A DNA stretch of 64,000 nucleotides, taken from positions 124,001 to 188,000 of the forward strand of contig JAQDCK010000001.1 of NCBI GenBank assembly GCA_027681045.1, in the 5' to 3' direction. This document shows positions 1 through 8,038 of the stretch, piece by piece; position 1 is the stretch's first letter, and the number at the start of each line of letters is the position of its first letter. Source of the DNA: Lactobacillaceae bacterium AF64-9pH9TA (GTDB lineage: Bacteria; Bacillota; Bacilli; Lactobacillales; Lactobacillaceae). The notes under the pieces were generated by a model, which did no database searches, was not told where the DNA came from, and saw only the letters and a program-made list of their open reading frames with translations. The position numbers and the translations under genes were made by a program.

Positions 1-1
1 C

Positions 2-400
2 GACTCCCGGGCTTACAGCTACTCTGAAGGGAACTTCCGTCAAATCACTGAAGACCACTCCTTAGTCAACGAACTGGTCAAGATGGGGCAGATCACCAAA
101 GAACAGGCGAAGACCCACCCTCAGAAAAATATCATCACTCAAGCCTTAGGCGTTTCAAGCACTATTGATCCGGAATATAATGAACTTGAAATGAAGACTG
201 ACGACGTGTTCCTTCTCTGCACTGACGGCTTGACCAATTCCCTAGCGGATCCTTTGATTCAACAGGTTTTGGCGACCAAGGGCCTAAACCTGCAGGAGAG
301 GTGCAACAAGTTGGTCAATGAAGCCAATCGTCTGGGCGGCGGCGACAATATTACCGTCTGCCTGGCCGTAAATGAGGAGGATGGCGCGAGTGATCAATAA
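2..400 (+). CDS. stp: PP2C-family Ser/Thr protein phosphatase, C-terminal part
   Basis: The 5' part lies outside the window; the frame is open from base 2. The visible part begins with DSRAY, the conserved PP2C motif around a metal-binding aspartate, and continues through TDGLTN and GGGDNITV, the usual C-terminal metal-site motifs. PP2C phosphatases of this kind remove phosphate from substrates of the PASTA kinase and from the kinase itself, in the cytoplasm. The stop codon at 398-400 overlaps the start of the kinase gene, so the two are translationally coupled as in the prpC-prkC pair of Bacillus. Function is confident; the start is not visible. Confidence 0.93.
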   Translation, partial: DSRAYSYSEGNFRQITEDHSLVNELVKMGQITKEQAKTHPQKNIITQALGVSSTIDPEYNELEMKTDDVFLLCTDGLTNSLADPLIQQVLATKGLNLQERCNKLVNEANRLGGGDNITVCLAVNEEDGASDQ

Positions 401-2408
401 AGGTTATTTGCTTGGAGACCGTTACCGGATCGTCGACACCCTGGGTGAAGGCGGGATGGCCAATGTCTACCTGGCTGATGACATAATTTTGAAGAGACAG
501 GTCGCCGTTAAAATTATTCGCCTTGACTTGCAGAAGGATTCCCAGGTTCTGGCCCGCTTTCAAAGAGAGGCCCTGGCCACCAGTGAACTGAGCCACCCTA
601 ATATTGTCTCTGTTTTTGACGTGGGGACCGACCATGGCCTGCCATATATGGTCATGGAATACGTGAAGGGGCCCGACCTAAAGGACTATATCCGGGAAAA
701 CAGCCCGATTCCACTCCCGCAAGCCATCAAGATCATGGACCAGATTTTGTCAGCGATGGAACTGGCCCACAAGCATAACGTGATTCACCGCGACTTAAAG
801 CCGCAGAATATTTTGATGGATGAAAAAGGCAACATCAAAATTGCCGACTTCGGCATCGCGGTTGCCTTGAATCAAAGCGCGATCACCCAGACCAATTCGG
901 TCCTGGGTTCGGTGCACTACATGTCTCCTGAGCAGACCCGGGGCGGGATGGTTACCAAGCAGTCTGACATCTATTCTTTGGGGATCATCCTGTATGAGGC
1001 CTTGACCGGCCATGTGCCTTTTAATGGGGAAACGCCGGTTGCAATTGCCCTCAAGCATGCGGAAGACGATATTCCGTCCCTTAGAAAGCAAAACAAGGCT
1101 ATTCCCCAGGCCCTGGAAAACGTCGTTTTAAAGGCGACGGCTAAGGACCCGCGGGACCGGTATGCTTCCGTGGCTGAAATGAAGGCTGACCTGGACACCA
1201 GTCTGGATCCTAGCCGGGCTGGTGAAGCAGTTTACCGGCCAAGCCATGGCAATAATGATGAAACTAAGATACTGCCAGCCTTGAACGGTAAGGTCATGCA
1301 GGCTGAGAAGGCCAAGGAAGGCAAGGCTGAAGAGCCGAAGAAGCGGTCTTTCTGGGCTAGTATCAAGAAATATAAGTGGTGGTGGATCGGGTCATTATTC
1401 CCAGTTTTCGCCATCCTGCTCTTCATGTTTTTGGCAGTTGGCCATAATAATGTCCGGGTGCCGGACGTCGTGAACATGACGGAGAAGGCAGCCAAGACTT
1501 CTTTGAAGAGCTCGGGCCTGGCAGTAGGGGCTGTGAAGCGGACTTACTCCAGCGATGTTAAAAAAGGCAAGGTGATTTCGACCACGCCGAAAGCTAACAG
1601 TCCCGTTAACAAGGGGGGAAAGGTCAACCTGCTGGTGTCTAAGGGACCAAACTTGACCAAGGTGCCCGATGTTGAGGGCCTTTATTTGTCGACCGCCAAA
1701 AAGAAGTTGAACAAGCTGGGCTTCAAGGTCAAGAGCCGGGAGGCACCATCAAATGAGTACCTGCCTGGCTTGATCATTTCCCAAAGCGTCAAGGCCGGCC
1801 GCAAGGTAGATGCCTCTAAGACAACGATTACTTTGGTAGTGGCCGTGGCTTTAGAAGACCAGGCTAAGGCCTCAAGCTCCTCTAGCAGCAAGAAGGCAAC
1901 TTTTAAACTGGCCGATCTGACGGGTAAGAGCCTGGAAGACGCCCAGTCTTACGCCAAGAGCAAGAAGCTCAACGTCAAGGTTGAGAAGGACTACTCGGAC
2001 AGCGTGAACAGCGGTGACGTAATTTCTACGTATCCTGCCGCTGGCAGCGAGGTCTCTGAGGGTGATACTTTGACCATTACGGTCTCCAGGGGGGCTGAGA
2101 AGAAAGAGGTCAAGAAGACCTTCACGGTTGACTACCAGGCAGAGGAGAGCTCATCAAGATCAAGTGATGAATCCAGTGATTCAAGCTCCAACTCTTCCTC
2201 CAGCCAGGGCAACCATGTCCGGATTTATATCCAGGATGACGACCACAGTCTCGGCAATATTTACCGGGACCTTTACATCACCAAGGACACGAACTTTACG
2301 ATTACTTTTTCTGTTACTAAGGGTGACGGTAAGATCAAGATTGTCCGTGATGGCCAAACTGTAGTTGATGAGACAATTTCGGCAGACAACAGTGAAAGCG
2401 GGAATTAA
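390..2408 (+). CDS. prkC: PASTA-domain membrane Ser/Thr protein kinase
   Basis: Senses cell-wall fragments or lipid II outside and phosphorylates cytoplasmic division and wall-synthesis proteins (family knowledge). With the GTG start at 390 the protein is 672 aa. The kinase domain covers residues 12-270, with glycine loop GEGGMANV, Lys41, catalytic HRDLKPQN (133-140) and DFG (153-155). One membrane segment lies near 330-350. Three extracellular PASTA repeats follow (about 355-421, 422-490, 503-570), then a Ser-rich linker and a C-terminal domain of about 75 residues. The GTG is preferred over ATGs at 372 and 381 because AGGAGG at 375-380 lies 9 bases before it and it gives the family-typical MxxKGYxLxxRY start. 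It overlaps the phosphatase gene by 11 bases. Confidence 0.95.
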   Translation: MINKGYLLGDRYRIVDTLGEGGMANVYLADDIILKRQVAVKIIRLDLQKDSQVLARFQREALATSELSHPNIVSVFDVGTDHGLPYMVMEYVKGPDLKDYIRENSPIPLPQAIKIMDQILSAMELAHKHNVIHRDLKPQNILMDEKGNIKIADFGIAVALNQSAITQTNSVLGSVHYMSPEQTRGGMVTKQSDIYSLGIILYEALTGHVPFNGETPVAIALKHAEDDIPSLRKQNKAIPQALENVVLKATAKDPRDRYASVAEMKADLDTSLDPSRAGEAVYRPSHGNNDETKILPALNGKVMQAEKAKEGKAEEPKKRSFWASIKKYKWWWIGSLFPVFAILLFMFLAVGHNNVRVPDVVNMTEKAAKTSLKSSGLAVGAVKRTYSSDVKKGKVISTTPKANSPVNKGGKVNLLVSKGPNLTKVPDVEGLYLSTAKKKLNKLGFKVKSREAPSNEYLPGLIISQSVKAGRKVDASKTTITLVVAVALEDQAKASSSSSSKKATFKLADLTGKSLEDAQSYAKSKKLNVKVEKDYSDSVNSGDVISTYPAAGSEVSEGDTLTITVSRGAEKKEVKKTFTVDYQAEESSSRSSDESSDSSSNSSSSQGNHVRIYIQDDDHSLGNIYRDLYITKDTNFTITFSVTKGDGKIKIVRDGQTVVDETISADNSESGN

Positions 2409-3302
2409 ATGGCAGAAATAGTACAAGGAACGGTAGTTTCTTTAATTGCCGGCTACTACGACGTGCAAACGCCGGCAGGAGTCGTACGGACCAGGGCCCG
2501 GGGCGTTTTCCGCAAGAACCGGGAGAAGCCCCAGGTCGGTGACAGCGTGCAGGTCAAGCTGGATGACCAGGGCTTGGCTTATTTGGTGAAGATTCTGCCC
2601 CGTAAGAACCGGATCGGCCGGCCGGCGGTGGCTAATGTCGATCACGTGCTTCTGGTCATTTCGGCAGTTGAACCAGATTTCTCCACCGCTCTCCTGGACC
2701 GTTTCCTGGTCTTTTTTGCCTGGCAGGGAGTAGCGGTAACGATCTACCTGTCAAAGAGCGACCTGCTGGAAAAGGAAAAACTGGCAGAAATTGAAAGCCA
2801 GCTGGCTTACTACCAAAAGATCGGCTACCGGGTTTACCTGGACAGGGAAAGCCTGGCAGCAGAACTTCCCAAGCAGATCGGAGAAAGCGAGATCTGGACT
2901 CTGGCTGGCCAGTCAGGGGCGGGGAAGTCAACCCTGCTGAACTTTATCAAAGAAGATGCGGGCCAGGCGACGGGCGCGATCTCAACCAGCTTGAACCGGG
3001 GGAAACACACAACCCGGACGGTTACCCTTTTCAAATTAGGAGAAGGCTTTTTAGCAGATACGCCAGGCTTTTCGGCAATTGATCTGACGCCGATCAAGCT
3101 GAATGAACTGTGTACGTATTTCAAGGAATTCAAGGCCTTGAGTCCGGGCTGCAAGTTCCGGGGCTGCCAGCACCTGCATGAGCCGAAGTGTGCGGTTAAG
3201 GACCAGCTGGCTTTGGGTGAAATCGCGGTTTTCCGCTATGATGACTATTTGGCCATGCGGACGGAAATTGAGGAAGGCCGGATGCCGGAATATTTGAAGT
3301 GA
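2409..3302 (+). CDS. rsgA: Ribosome small-subunit-dependent GTPase A
   Basis: A circularly permuted GTPase acting in late 30S subunit maturation. The 297-aa protein starts with an OB-fold. The G4 motif SKSD precedes the P-loop GQSGAGKST, then comes G3 DTPGF, the permuted order typical of RsgA. A C-terminal zinc site is visible as CKFRGCQH followed by another Cys. The ATG directly follows the kinase stop with no gap, so translation is coupled. It keeps the usual prpC-prkC-rsgA-thiN order, but rpe, which normally lies downstream, is missing. Confidence 0.95.
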   Translation: MAEIVQGTVVSLIAGYYDVQTPAGVVRTRARGVFRKNREKPQVGDSVQVKLDDQGLAYLVKILPRKNRIGRPAVANVDHVLLVISAVEPDFSTALLDRFLVFFAWQGVAVTIYLSKSDLLEKEKLAEIESQLAYYQKIGYRVYLDRESLAAELPKQIGESEIWTLAGQSGAGKSTLLNFIKEDAGQATGAISTSLNRGKHTTRTVTLFKLGEGFLADTPGFSAIDLTPIKLNELCTYFKEFKALSPGCKFRGCQHLHEPKCAVKDQLALGEIAVFRYDDYLAMRTEIEEGRMPEYLK

Positions 3303-3331
3303 TGAAATAAGTTAGGATAGGGTGCTTTGTG

Positions 3332-4015
3332 ATGGACGCGGCAGTGTTGCTTGGCGGGCCAAAGGAAGAATGGCCGGCTGATTTGAAGGAGCAGCTAAAG
3401 CAGGCTCACGAAAAGGGCGACCTTTTGATTGGGGTTGACCGGGGAGCGCTGCTTTTGCTGGAATTAGGCTTTAAGCCGGATTTGGCGATCGGGGACTTTG
3501 ATTCGCTGAAGGCTGATGAATTGGCCTGGGTAGAAGGGACGGTTGCTGATATTCGCTATTCAGTGCCCAAGAAGGACTGGACTGATTCAGAATTGATGCT
3601 GGGGATTGCTTTTGGCGATTATAAGATTGACCAGCTAAAGGTTTACGGGGCCACTGGCGGCCGGCTGGACCACGCGGCGATCAATGCTTTTGGCATTTTG
3701 AACCCGGACTTGCGCAAGTATGCCAACCAGCTGACCTTGATTGACAAGCAGAATATGATTTTTTACCGGCAAGCTGGCAGCTATGAGATTAAGAAGCAGG
3801 ACTATACTTACTTTGGGGTAAGTTGCTTAATGCCAGTAGAAGACTTGACGATTGAGGGAGCCTTGTATGACCTGGCTCCTTATAGCGGCGATTATCTGCG
3901 CTCTTTTACTTCTAATGAATTTTTGCCAGATAAGGATAGTTGCCGGTTATCCTTGAAGAAAGGCTTAGTAGCGGTTGTTTATTCTAAAGACTTGAACCGT
4001 TATGAGCAAGTTTGA
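3332..4015 (+). CDS. thiN: Thiamine pyrophosphokinase
   Basis: Transfers pyrophosphate from ATP to thiamine to give the cofactor thiamine diphosphate. The protein of about 227 aa carries the family motifs IGDFDS near residue 54 and GGRLDHAAIN near 110. ATG 3332 is taken as start; GTG 3329 directly before it is an alternative. The weak ribosome-binding site AGGATAGGG at 3314-3322 serves either. It begins 26 bases after rsgA and is probably the last gene of the phosphatase-kinase operon, which ends at the hairpin at 4050. Confidence 0.92.
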   Translation: MDAAVLLGGPKEEWPADLKEQLKQAHEKGDLLIGVDRGALLLLELGFKPDLAIGDFDSLKADELAWVEGTVADIRYSVPKKDWTDSELMLGIAFGDYKIDQLKVYGATGGRLDHAAINAFGILNPDLRKYANQLTLIDKQNMIFYRQAGSYEIKKQDYTYFGVSCLMPVEDLTIEGALYDLAPYSGDYLRSFTSNEFLPDKDSCRLSLKKGLVAVVYSKDLNRYEQV

Positions 4016-4049
4016 TTTGCAAAAGATAATATAATTAATATAATTAAAA

Positions 4050-4076
4050 AGTCTCGCTGAAAAGCGGGACTTTTTT
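4050..4076 (+). terminator. Rho-independent terminator after thiN
   Basis: An 8-9 bp stem (AGTCTCGCT / AGCGGGACT, one G-T pair) with loop GAAA is followed by six T. It ends the prkC-rsgA-thiN unit before the surface-protein promoter. Confidence 0.85.
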
Positions 4077-4103
4077 GCGTAATTGAAGTAATTTTACAAA
4101 GAA

Positions 4104-4134
4104 TTGCAAACGTTCTCCAATGAAAGCGCTTGCC
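4104..4134 (+). promoter_or_regulatory. Two tandem cre-like (CcpA) sites
   Basis: Bases 4104-4118 (TTGCAAACGTTCTCC) and 4120-4134 (ATGAAAGCGCTTGCC) each match the cre consensus WTGNAANCGNWNNCW at all positions except the last. They are one base apart, and the second overlaps the -35 element of the surface-protein gene. This suggests carbon-catabolite repression. It is a match by eye with no binding data. Confidence 0.5.
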
Positions 4135-4157
4135 AATATTTGGCATATTTGTATAAT
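4130..4157 (+). promoter_or_regulatory. Promoter of the LPXTG surface protein
   Basis: -35 TTGCCA (4130-4135), a 16-base spacer and a perfect -10 TATAAT (4152-4157). The spacer contains a small inverted repeat, GCCAA-TAT-TTGGC (4132-4144). The second cre-like site covers the -35. Confidence 0.7.
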
Positions 4158-4210
4158 AAAAGTTAAGGGATATTATCTCGAACTATTGTGTGTTTATATA
4201 GGTGAGTCAT

Positions 4211-7200
4211 ATGGAAAATAAAGCGAAAAAAGATTTACGGAAAATTGCTGTAGTCGCGACTGCAGGGATTGGCGTGGTCGGTGTAGGCGCGGTTAGTCAA
4301 GGCAGCGTCAAGGCTGAAGTGACGACCCAAGCAGCTAAGGCTGATACGGTTGAAAGCGCCAAGAGCGCGGTCAATGAAGCGGAAAAGAGCCAGCAAAGCG
4401 CGGCTGATCAAGCAAGTAGAGCCCAAAAGGCAGAAGAAGCAGCAAAGAGCGCGGCCGACCAAGCCCAAACGGCTTATGACCAGGCAAGCAAGCAGCAAGT
4501 GGCTACCCAAAAGGCAGCTGATCAAGCTAAAGCAGAGCAGGCAGCTGCAGAAGAAGATGTGAGTCAAGCCAAGCTGGACTATGTGCAAGCAAACAACCGG
4601 GCAGATGTTGCCAGCCAGCAAGCTGAGAGTGCAAAAGCCGCGGCAGCTGATCAGGCAGGCAAGGCTGCGCAAGCGGAAGAAGCACAGAAAAAGGCCCAAG
4701 ATGATTTAAACAAGGTTGACGTAAGCGGCGCGGAAGCTGCTGCTAAGGCTGCCGCTGACAAGAAGGCCCAAGCTGATGAAGCAGCAAAGAGCGCTGCTGA
4801 CCAAGTTCGAAAGAGCGAGGGAAACTTGGCAAGCACGCAAGGGGCAGAAAAGGCCGCTGAAGATGAAGCAAGTGCAGCTGAAACGACGGCAGACTCAGCC
4901 AGTCAGAAGGCGCAAGCAGCCAAGACGGCTAATGATGAAGCACAAGCGGCTAAGGCTGAGCAAGAAGGCAAGGTAAACCAAGCTCAAGGTAAGGTTGACC
5001 AAGCCCAAAAGTCAGTAGATGATTTGGGCTTGCCAAAACTGGCAGAAGATTTGGAAAATGCCAAGACGGCAAACTCCAGCGCGCAAAAGAATTCGACTGA
5101 TGCCAAGTCAGCAGATCAAGCTGCAGCAGAAAACTTGGAAAAGGCAAACAGTGACCAGACGGCTAAGGCTAAAGAAGAAGCTGAAGCCCAAAAGGCAGTT
5201 GACCAGGCAAACGGCCAGGTTAAGAAACTGACTGACGCGGATAATCAGGCTAAGGCTGCCAGCGACGCTGCAAATAACGACTTAGCTGCAAAGAAGGCAG
5301 CCGAAAGCGAAGCTGAGCAGGAATACCAGGCTTTACCTAAGGTAGTGGCCAATGACACCTTGAAGCAGGCAACGCTGGCATTTGCAAAAGCGCAAAAGCA
5401 GTACAACAAGAAAGAAATTGATGAAGCCACCTACAAGCAAGCGAAAAAAACTTGGGCAGATGCCATGTCTGCTGGTATGAATTTGAATACCTACTATGGC
5501 TTAGACAGTGATAAGAATGTCAAGGTTGACTTGAACAACTTGGCCCCAGACCAGCAAAAGGAATTAAATGCATATCTGGTACAGTTGCTCAATTCTGCCC
5601 GGACTGCTTTGGGGACTGCTGATCTTGCCGGGAAGGCAGTCGTATCAGTTGGGGCAAATGCGGCCGCAAGTGAAATTGCAACTGGTTACCGCAATGACCG
5701 CTGGAACAGTGCATACAAGGGTCATGATAATGCTGTGGTTAACAGCGTCGCTAAGAAGTATGGCTTACTTGCTTTGGCTGACACTGAAGGCCAGGCAATT
5801 GAAAACTTAAGTACGGTAGTAGGCTTTCCAAGTCTTGGAATTTCTGACACTATTACAATGTATGAAGCAAAGTCCCATGTATTCGATGGCGTTATGGGGA
5901 TGCTTTTTGACGACAATACTGGCGGCAACGAAATGGGGCATGCTGTCAGCTTGTTGGGATTAGATACGCTAAAATTTGAGACAGCTGATTCAAATTTAAC
6001 TACTTATGTTGGCTTCTCTGCAGACGGTATAGATGTTGACAATGGTTATCACCTTCAACAGTATCACTTTATTGTAGTGCCAAACCTTACTGATCAAGAA
6101 ACAACGACTACCACAACCGATGGCACATATACAGAAATTGAGTTTGGCCCAATCAGCGACCAAAGCACTTGGGAAAAGTCTAGTGGTACGACTACCCTGG
6201 CAAATCCATATGACGAAGCAGCCGTTAAGGAAAAATTGACTAAGGCGCAAGAAGCAACTGCTGCCGCTCAAAAGACAGCCAATGAAAAGGCTGACGCACT
6301 AAAGTCAGCTGATGCTAAGCTGGCTCAAGCAAAGCAAGAACTCGCCAGCGCTGAAAGCAACTTGGCTGAAAAGCAGCAAGCTTTGACTACAGTAAATGAA
6401 ACTCTTGCTGCAGCAAAGCAGGCAAAGGCTGAAAGCAGCGATAAGCTGAACGCGGCTAAAGCAGCGGCAACTAAGGCTACTAAGGACTTGACTAGTGCCC
6501 AGAATGTATATGACCAAACTGCTGTGGTTTACCAAAGCAAGCAAGCTGAATTGACTGCCGCGCAAGATGCTTTGGCCGTAGAAAAGGAAAAATTGGCTCC
6601 TTTGGCAACTGATGCTCAAGCTAAGCAAGCAGCCCTTGACGAAGCAAATAAAGCTCTTAGCCAAGCTCAAACTGATCTCGCGGCTGCTAAGGCAAAGCTT
6701 TTGTCAGCTAAGGAAAAGACTGCTGATGCCCAAAAGGCATTGGAAGCCGATAAAGAAGCTTCTGCAAGTGCACAGAAGGCTGCAGAAGACGCAGCTGCAG
6801 CAGACAAGGCAGCACAAAGCAAGCTGGCTAGCGTAAACAAGGAAGCCGCGGAAAAGGCTGCTGTTTTGGCTGAAGCAGAAAAAACTGCTGCCAGCGAAAA
6901 GGCTAAGTTGGTAGAACTTGATGTAGCAGCAGAAGAAGCTGCTCAGGCCGCAGAGAAGGCCCGCGCTGCCGTACAAACCGCACAAGACAAGCAGGCTGCT
7001 GCAGAAAAGAAGCTTGCTGACTTGAAGGCTGTTCAAGCCGAGGTGCAAGCCGCTAATGACGCAGTTGAAGCAGCTAAGAAGGCTTTGGCTGAAGCGAAAG
7101 CTAACTTGGCAAGCAAGCAGGCTGATTCAGCTGCCGCGGCTAAGGCCAAGGAAGCAGCGGATTTGGCACTTACTGAAGCTAAGAAGCACCTGGCTATTTT

Positions 7201-7873
7201 GGAAGCCTTGGAAGAAGCAAATAAGCCGAGCGAAACACCGACTACTCCAAGCGACAATAAGCCAACTACTCCAACGACTCCAAGCGACAATAAGCCGAGT
7301 GAGAAGCCAACCACTCCAAGCGATAATAAGCCGAGCGAAACACCGACTACTCCAAGTGACAACAAACCGAGCAAAACTCCAACTACTCCAAGTGATAACA
7401 AGCCGAGCGAAACTCCAAGCGACAACAAGCCGAGCGAAACTCCAAGCGACAACAAGCCGAGTGAAACACCGACTACTCCAAGTGATAACAAGCCGAGTGA
7501 AACACCGACTACTCCAAGTGATAACAAGCCGAGCGAAACACCGACTACTCCAAGTGAAGACGAACCAGCTGAAACTCCAGCAGAAGACGAACCAAGTGAA
7601 AGTCCAGATGACTCCGGGGAAACCGAAACTATCGTAATTCCGGCTGGCAAGACTGAAACCAAGGCAACTGGCAAAAAGCAATCTGCTCCAGCCAGCCCTG
7701 TTCAAAAGACTACTCCAGCAACTTCTACTGCTAAGGCTCCGGCAGGATCAAGTACTACTTTGCCGCAAACTGGTGAGAGCCAGAATAAGTCCGCCTTCCT
7801 GGCTGGGATCGTGGCATTACTGGCCAGTGCAAGTCTCTTCGCTTTTGGCAAGCGCAAGAAGAACGAAAAGTAA
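4211..7873 (+). CDS. LPXTG-anchored SEC10/PgrA-type surface protein
   Basis: A wall-anchored surface protein of about 1220 aa. The ATG at 4211 is chosen because AGGTGAG (4200-4206) precedes it; an in-frame GTG at 4202 would lie inside that site. The N-terminus is a basic signal peptide with a hydrophobic core ending near VKA. Two long Ala/Lys/Gln/Glu-rich regions with coiled-coil character (about 35-370 and 665-1000) flank a central domain of about 290 residues. That domain resembles the SEC10/PgrA surface-exclusion domain (NSARTALG, YRNDRWNSAYKGHDN). Next come nine PSDNKP repeats that probably span the wall, then LPQTGE, a hydrophobic segment and the KRKKNEK tail, a sortase signal. SEC10/PgrA proteins are linked to blocking of conjugal mating or to adhesion; which applies here is unknown. 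Confidence 0.9.
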   Translation: MENKAKKDLRKIAVVATAGIGVVGVGAVSQGSVKAEVTTQAAKADTVESAKSAVNEAEKSQQSAADQASRAQKAEEAAKSAADQAQTAYDQASKQQVATQKAADQAKAEQAAAEEDVSQAKLDYVQANNRADVASQQAESAKAAAADQAGKAAQAEEAQKKAQDDLNKVDVSGAEAAAKAAADKKAQADEAAKSAADQVRKSEGNLASTQGAEKAAEDEASAAETTADSASQKAQAAKTANDEAQAAKAEQEGKVNQAQGKVDQAQKSVDDLGLPKLAEDLENAKTANSSAQKNSTDAKSADQAAAENLEKANSDQTAKAKEEAEAQKAVDQANGQVKKLTDADNQAKAASDAANNDLAAKKAAESEAEQEYQALPKVVANDTLKQATLAFAKAQKQYNKKEIDEATYKQAKKTWADAMSAGMNLNTYYGLDSDKNVKVDLNNLAPDQQKELNAYLVQLLNSARTALGTADLAGKAVVSVGANAAASEIATGYRNDRWNSAYKGHDNAVVNSVAKKYGLLALADTEGQAIENLSTVVGFPSLGISDTITMYEAKSHVFDGVMGMLFDDNTGGNEMGHAVSLLGLDTLKFETADSNLTTYVGFSADGIDVDNGYHLQQYHFIVVPNLTDQETTTTTTDGTYTEIEFGPISDQSTWEKSSGTTTLANPYDEAAVKEKLTKAQEATAAAQKTANEKADALKSADAKLAQAKQELASAESNLAEKQQALTTVNETLAAAKQAKAESSDKLNAAKAAATKATKDLTSAQNVYDQTAVVYQSKQAELTAAQDALAVEKEKLAPLATDAQAKQAALDEANKALSQAQTDLAAAKAKLLSAKEKTADAQKALEADKEASASAQKAAEDAAAADKAAQSKLASVNKEAAEKAAVLAEAEKTAASEKAKLVELDVAAEEAAQAAEKARAAVQTAQDKQAAAEKKLADLKAVQAEVQAANDAVEAAKKALAEAKANLASKQADSAAAAKAKEAADLALTEAKKHLAILEALEEANKPSETPTTPSDNKPTTPTTPSDNKPSEKPTTPSDNKPSETPTTPSDNKPSKTPTTPSDNKPSETPSDNKPSETPSDNKPSETPTTPSDNKPSETPTTPSDNKPSETPTTPSEDEPAETPAEDEPSESPDDSGETETIVIPAGKTETKATGKKQSAPASPVQKTTPATSTAKAPAGSSTTLPQTGESQNKSAFLAGIVALLASASLFAFGKRKKNEK
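7225..7557 (+). repeat. In-frame PSDNKP coding repeats
   Basis: Nine units beginning PSDNKP: seven of 12 residues (36 bp) and two shortened to 9 residues (27 bp). DNA identity between neighbouring units is high, so copy number may vary between strains. The segment sits where a wall-spanning stalk is expected. Confidence 0.9.
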
Positions 7874-7896
7874 TTGTATAAACAATAAAAGTATTG

Positions 7897-7927
7897 AAAA
7901 AGCGACTCTATTTCAGAGCCGCTTTTT
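7897..7927 (+). terminator. Terminator after the surface-protein gene
   Basis: AAAAAGCGACTCT and AGAGCCGCTTTTT pair over 13 positions with one mismatch around a short ATTTC loop, and the 3' arm ends in five T. Confidence 0.85.
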
Positions 7928-7962
7928 GCATACCAGCTTTTTTAAAAAATTAGAATTGCATA

Positions 7963-7991
7963 TTTACATTTTAATTTTTCAGTAGTATTAT
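7963..7991 (+). promoter_or_regulatory. Promoter of the ABC exporter gene
   Basis: -35 TTTACA (7963-7968), a 17-base spacer and -10 TATTAT (7986-7991), about 47 bases before the start codon. Confidence 0.6.
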
Positions 7992-8038
7992 TTTAAGTAT
8001 ATTTTGGAAAAGCTATATTATTTTCACGGAGGAGAGAA

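Noticed and set aside
7225..7557. CRISPR-like array
   Set aside because: The repeats are in frame within a wall-anchored protein gene, with no unique spacers and no cas genes.
7033..7705. Long open frames on the minus strand opposite the PSDNKP repeats and the Ala-rich region
   Set aside because: They are repetitive products of the coding repeat read in reverse, have no ribosome-binding site, and the plus-strand gene is clearly real.
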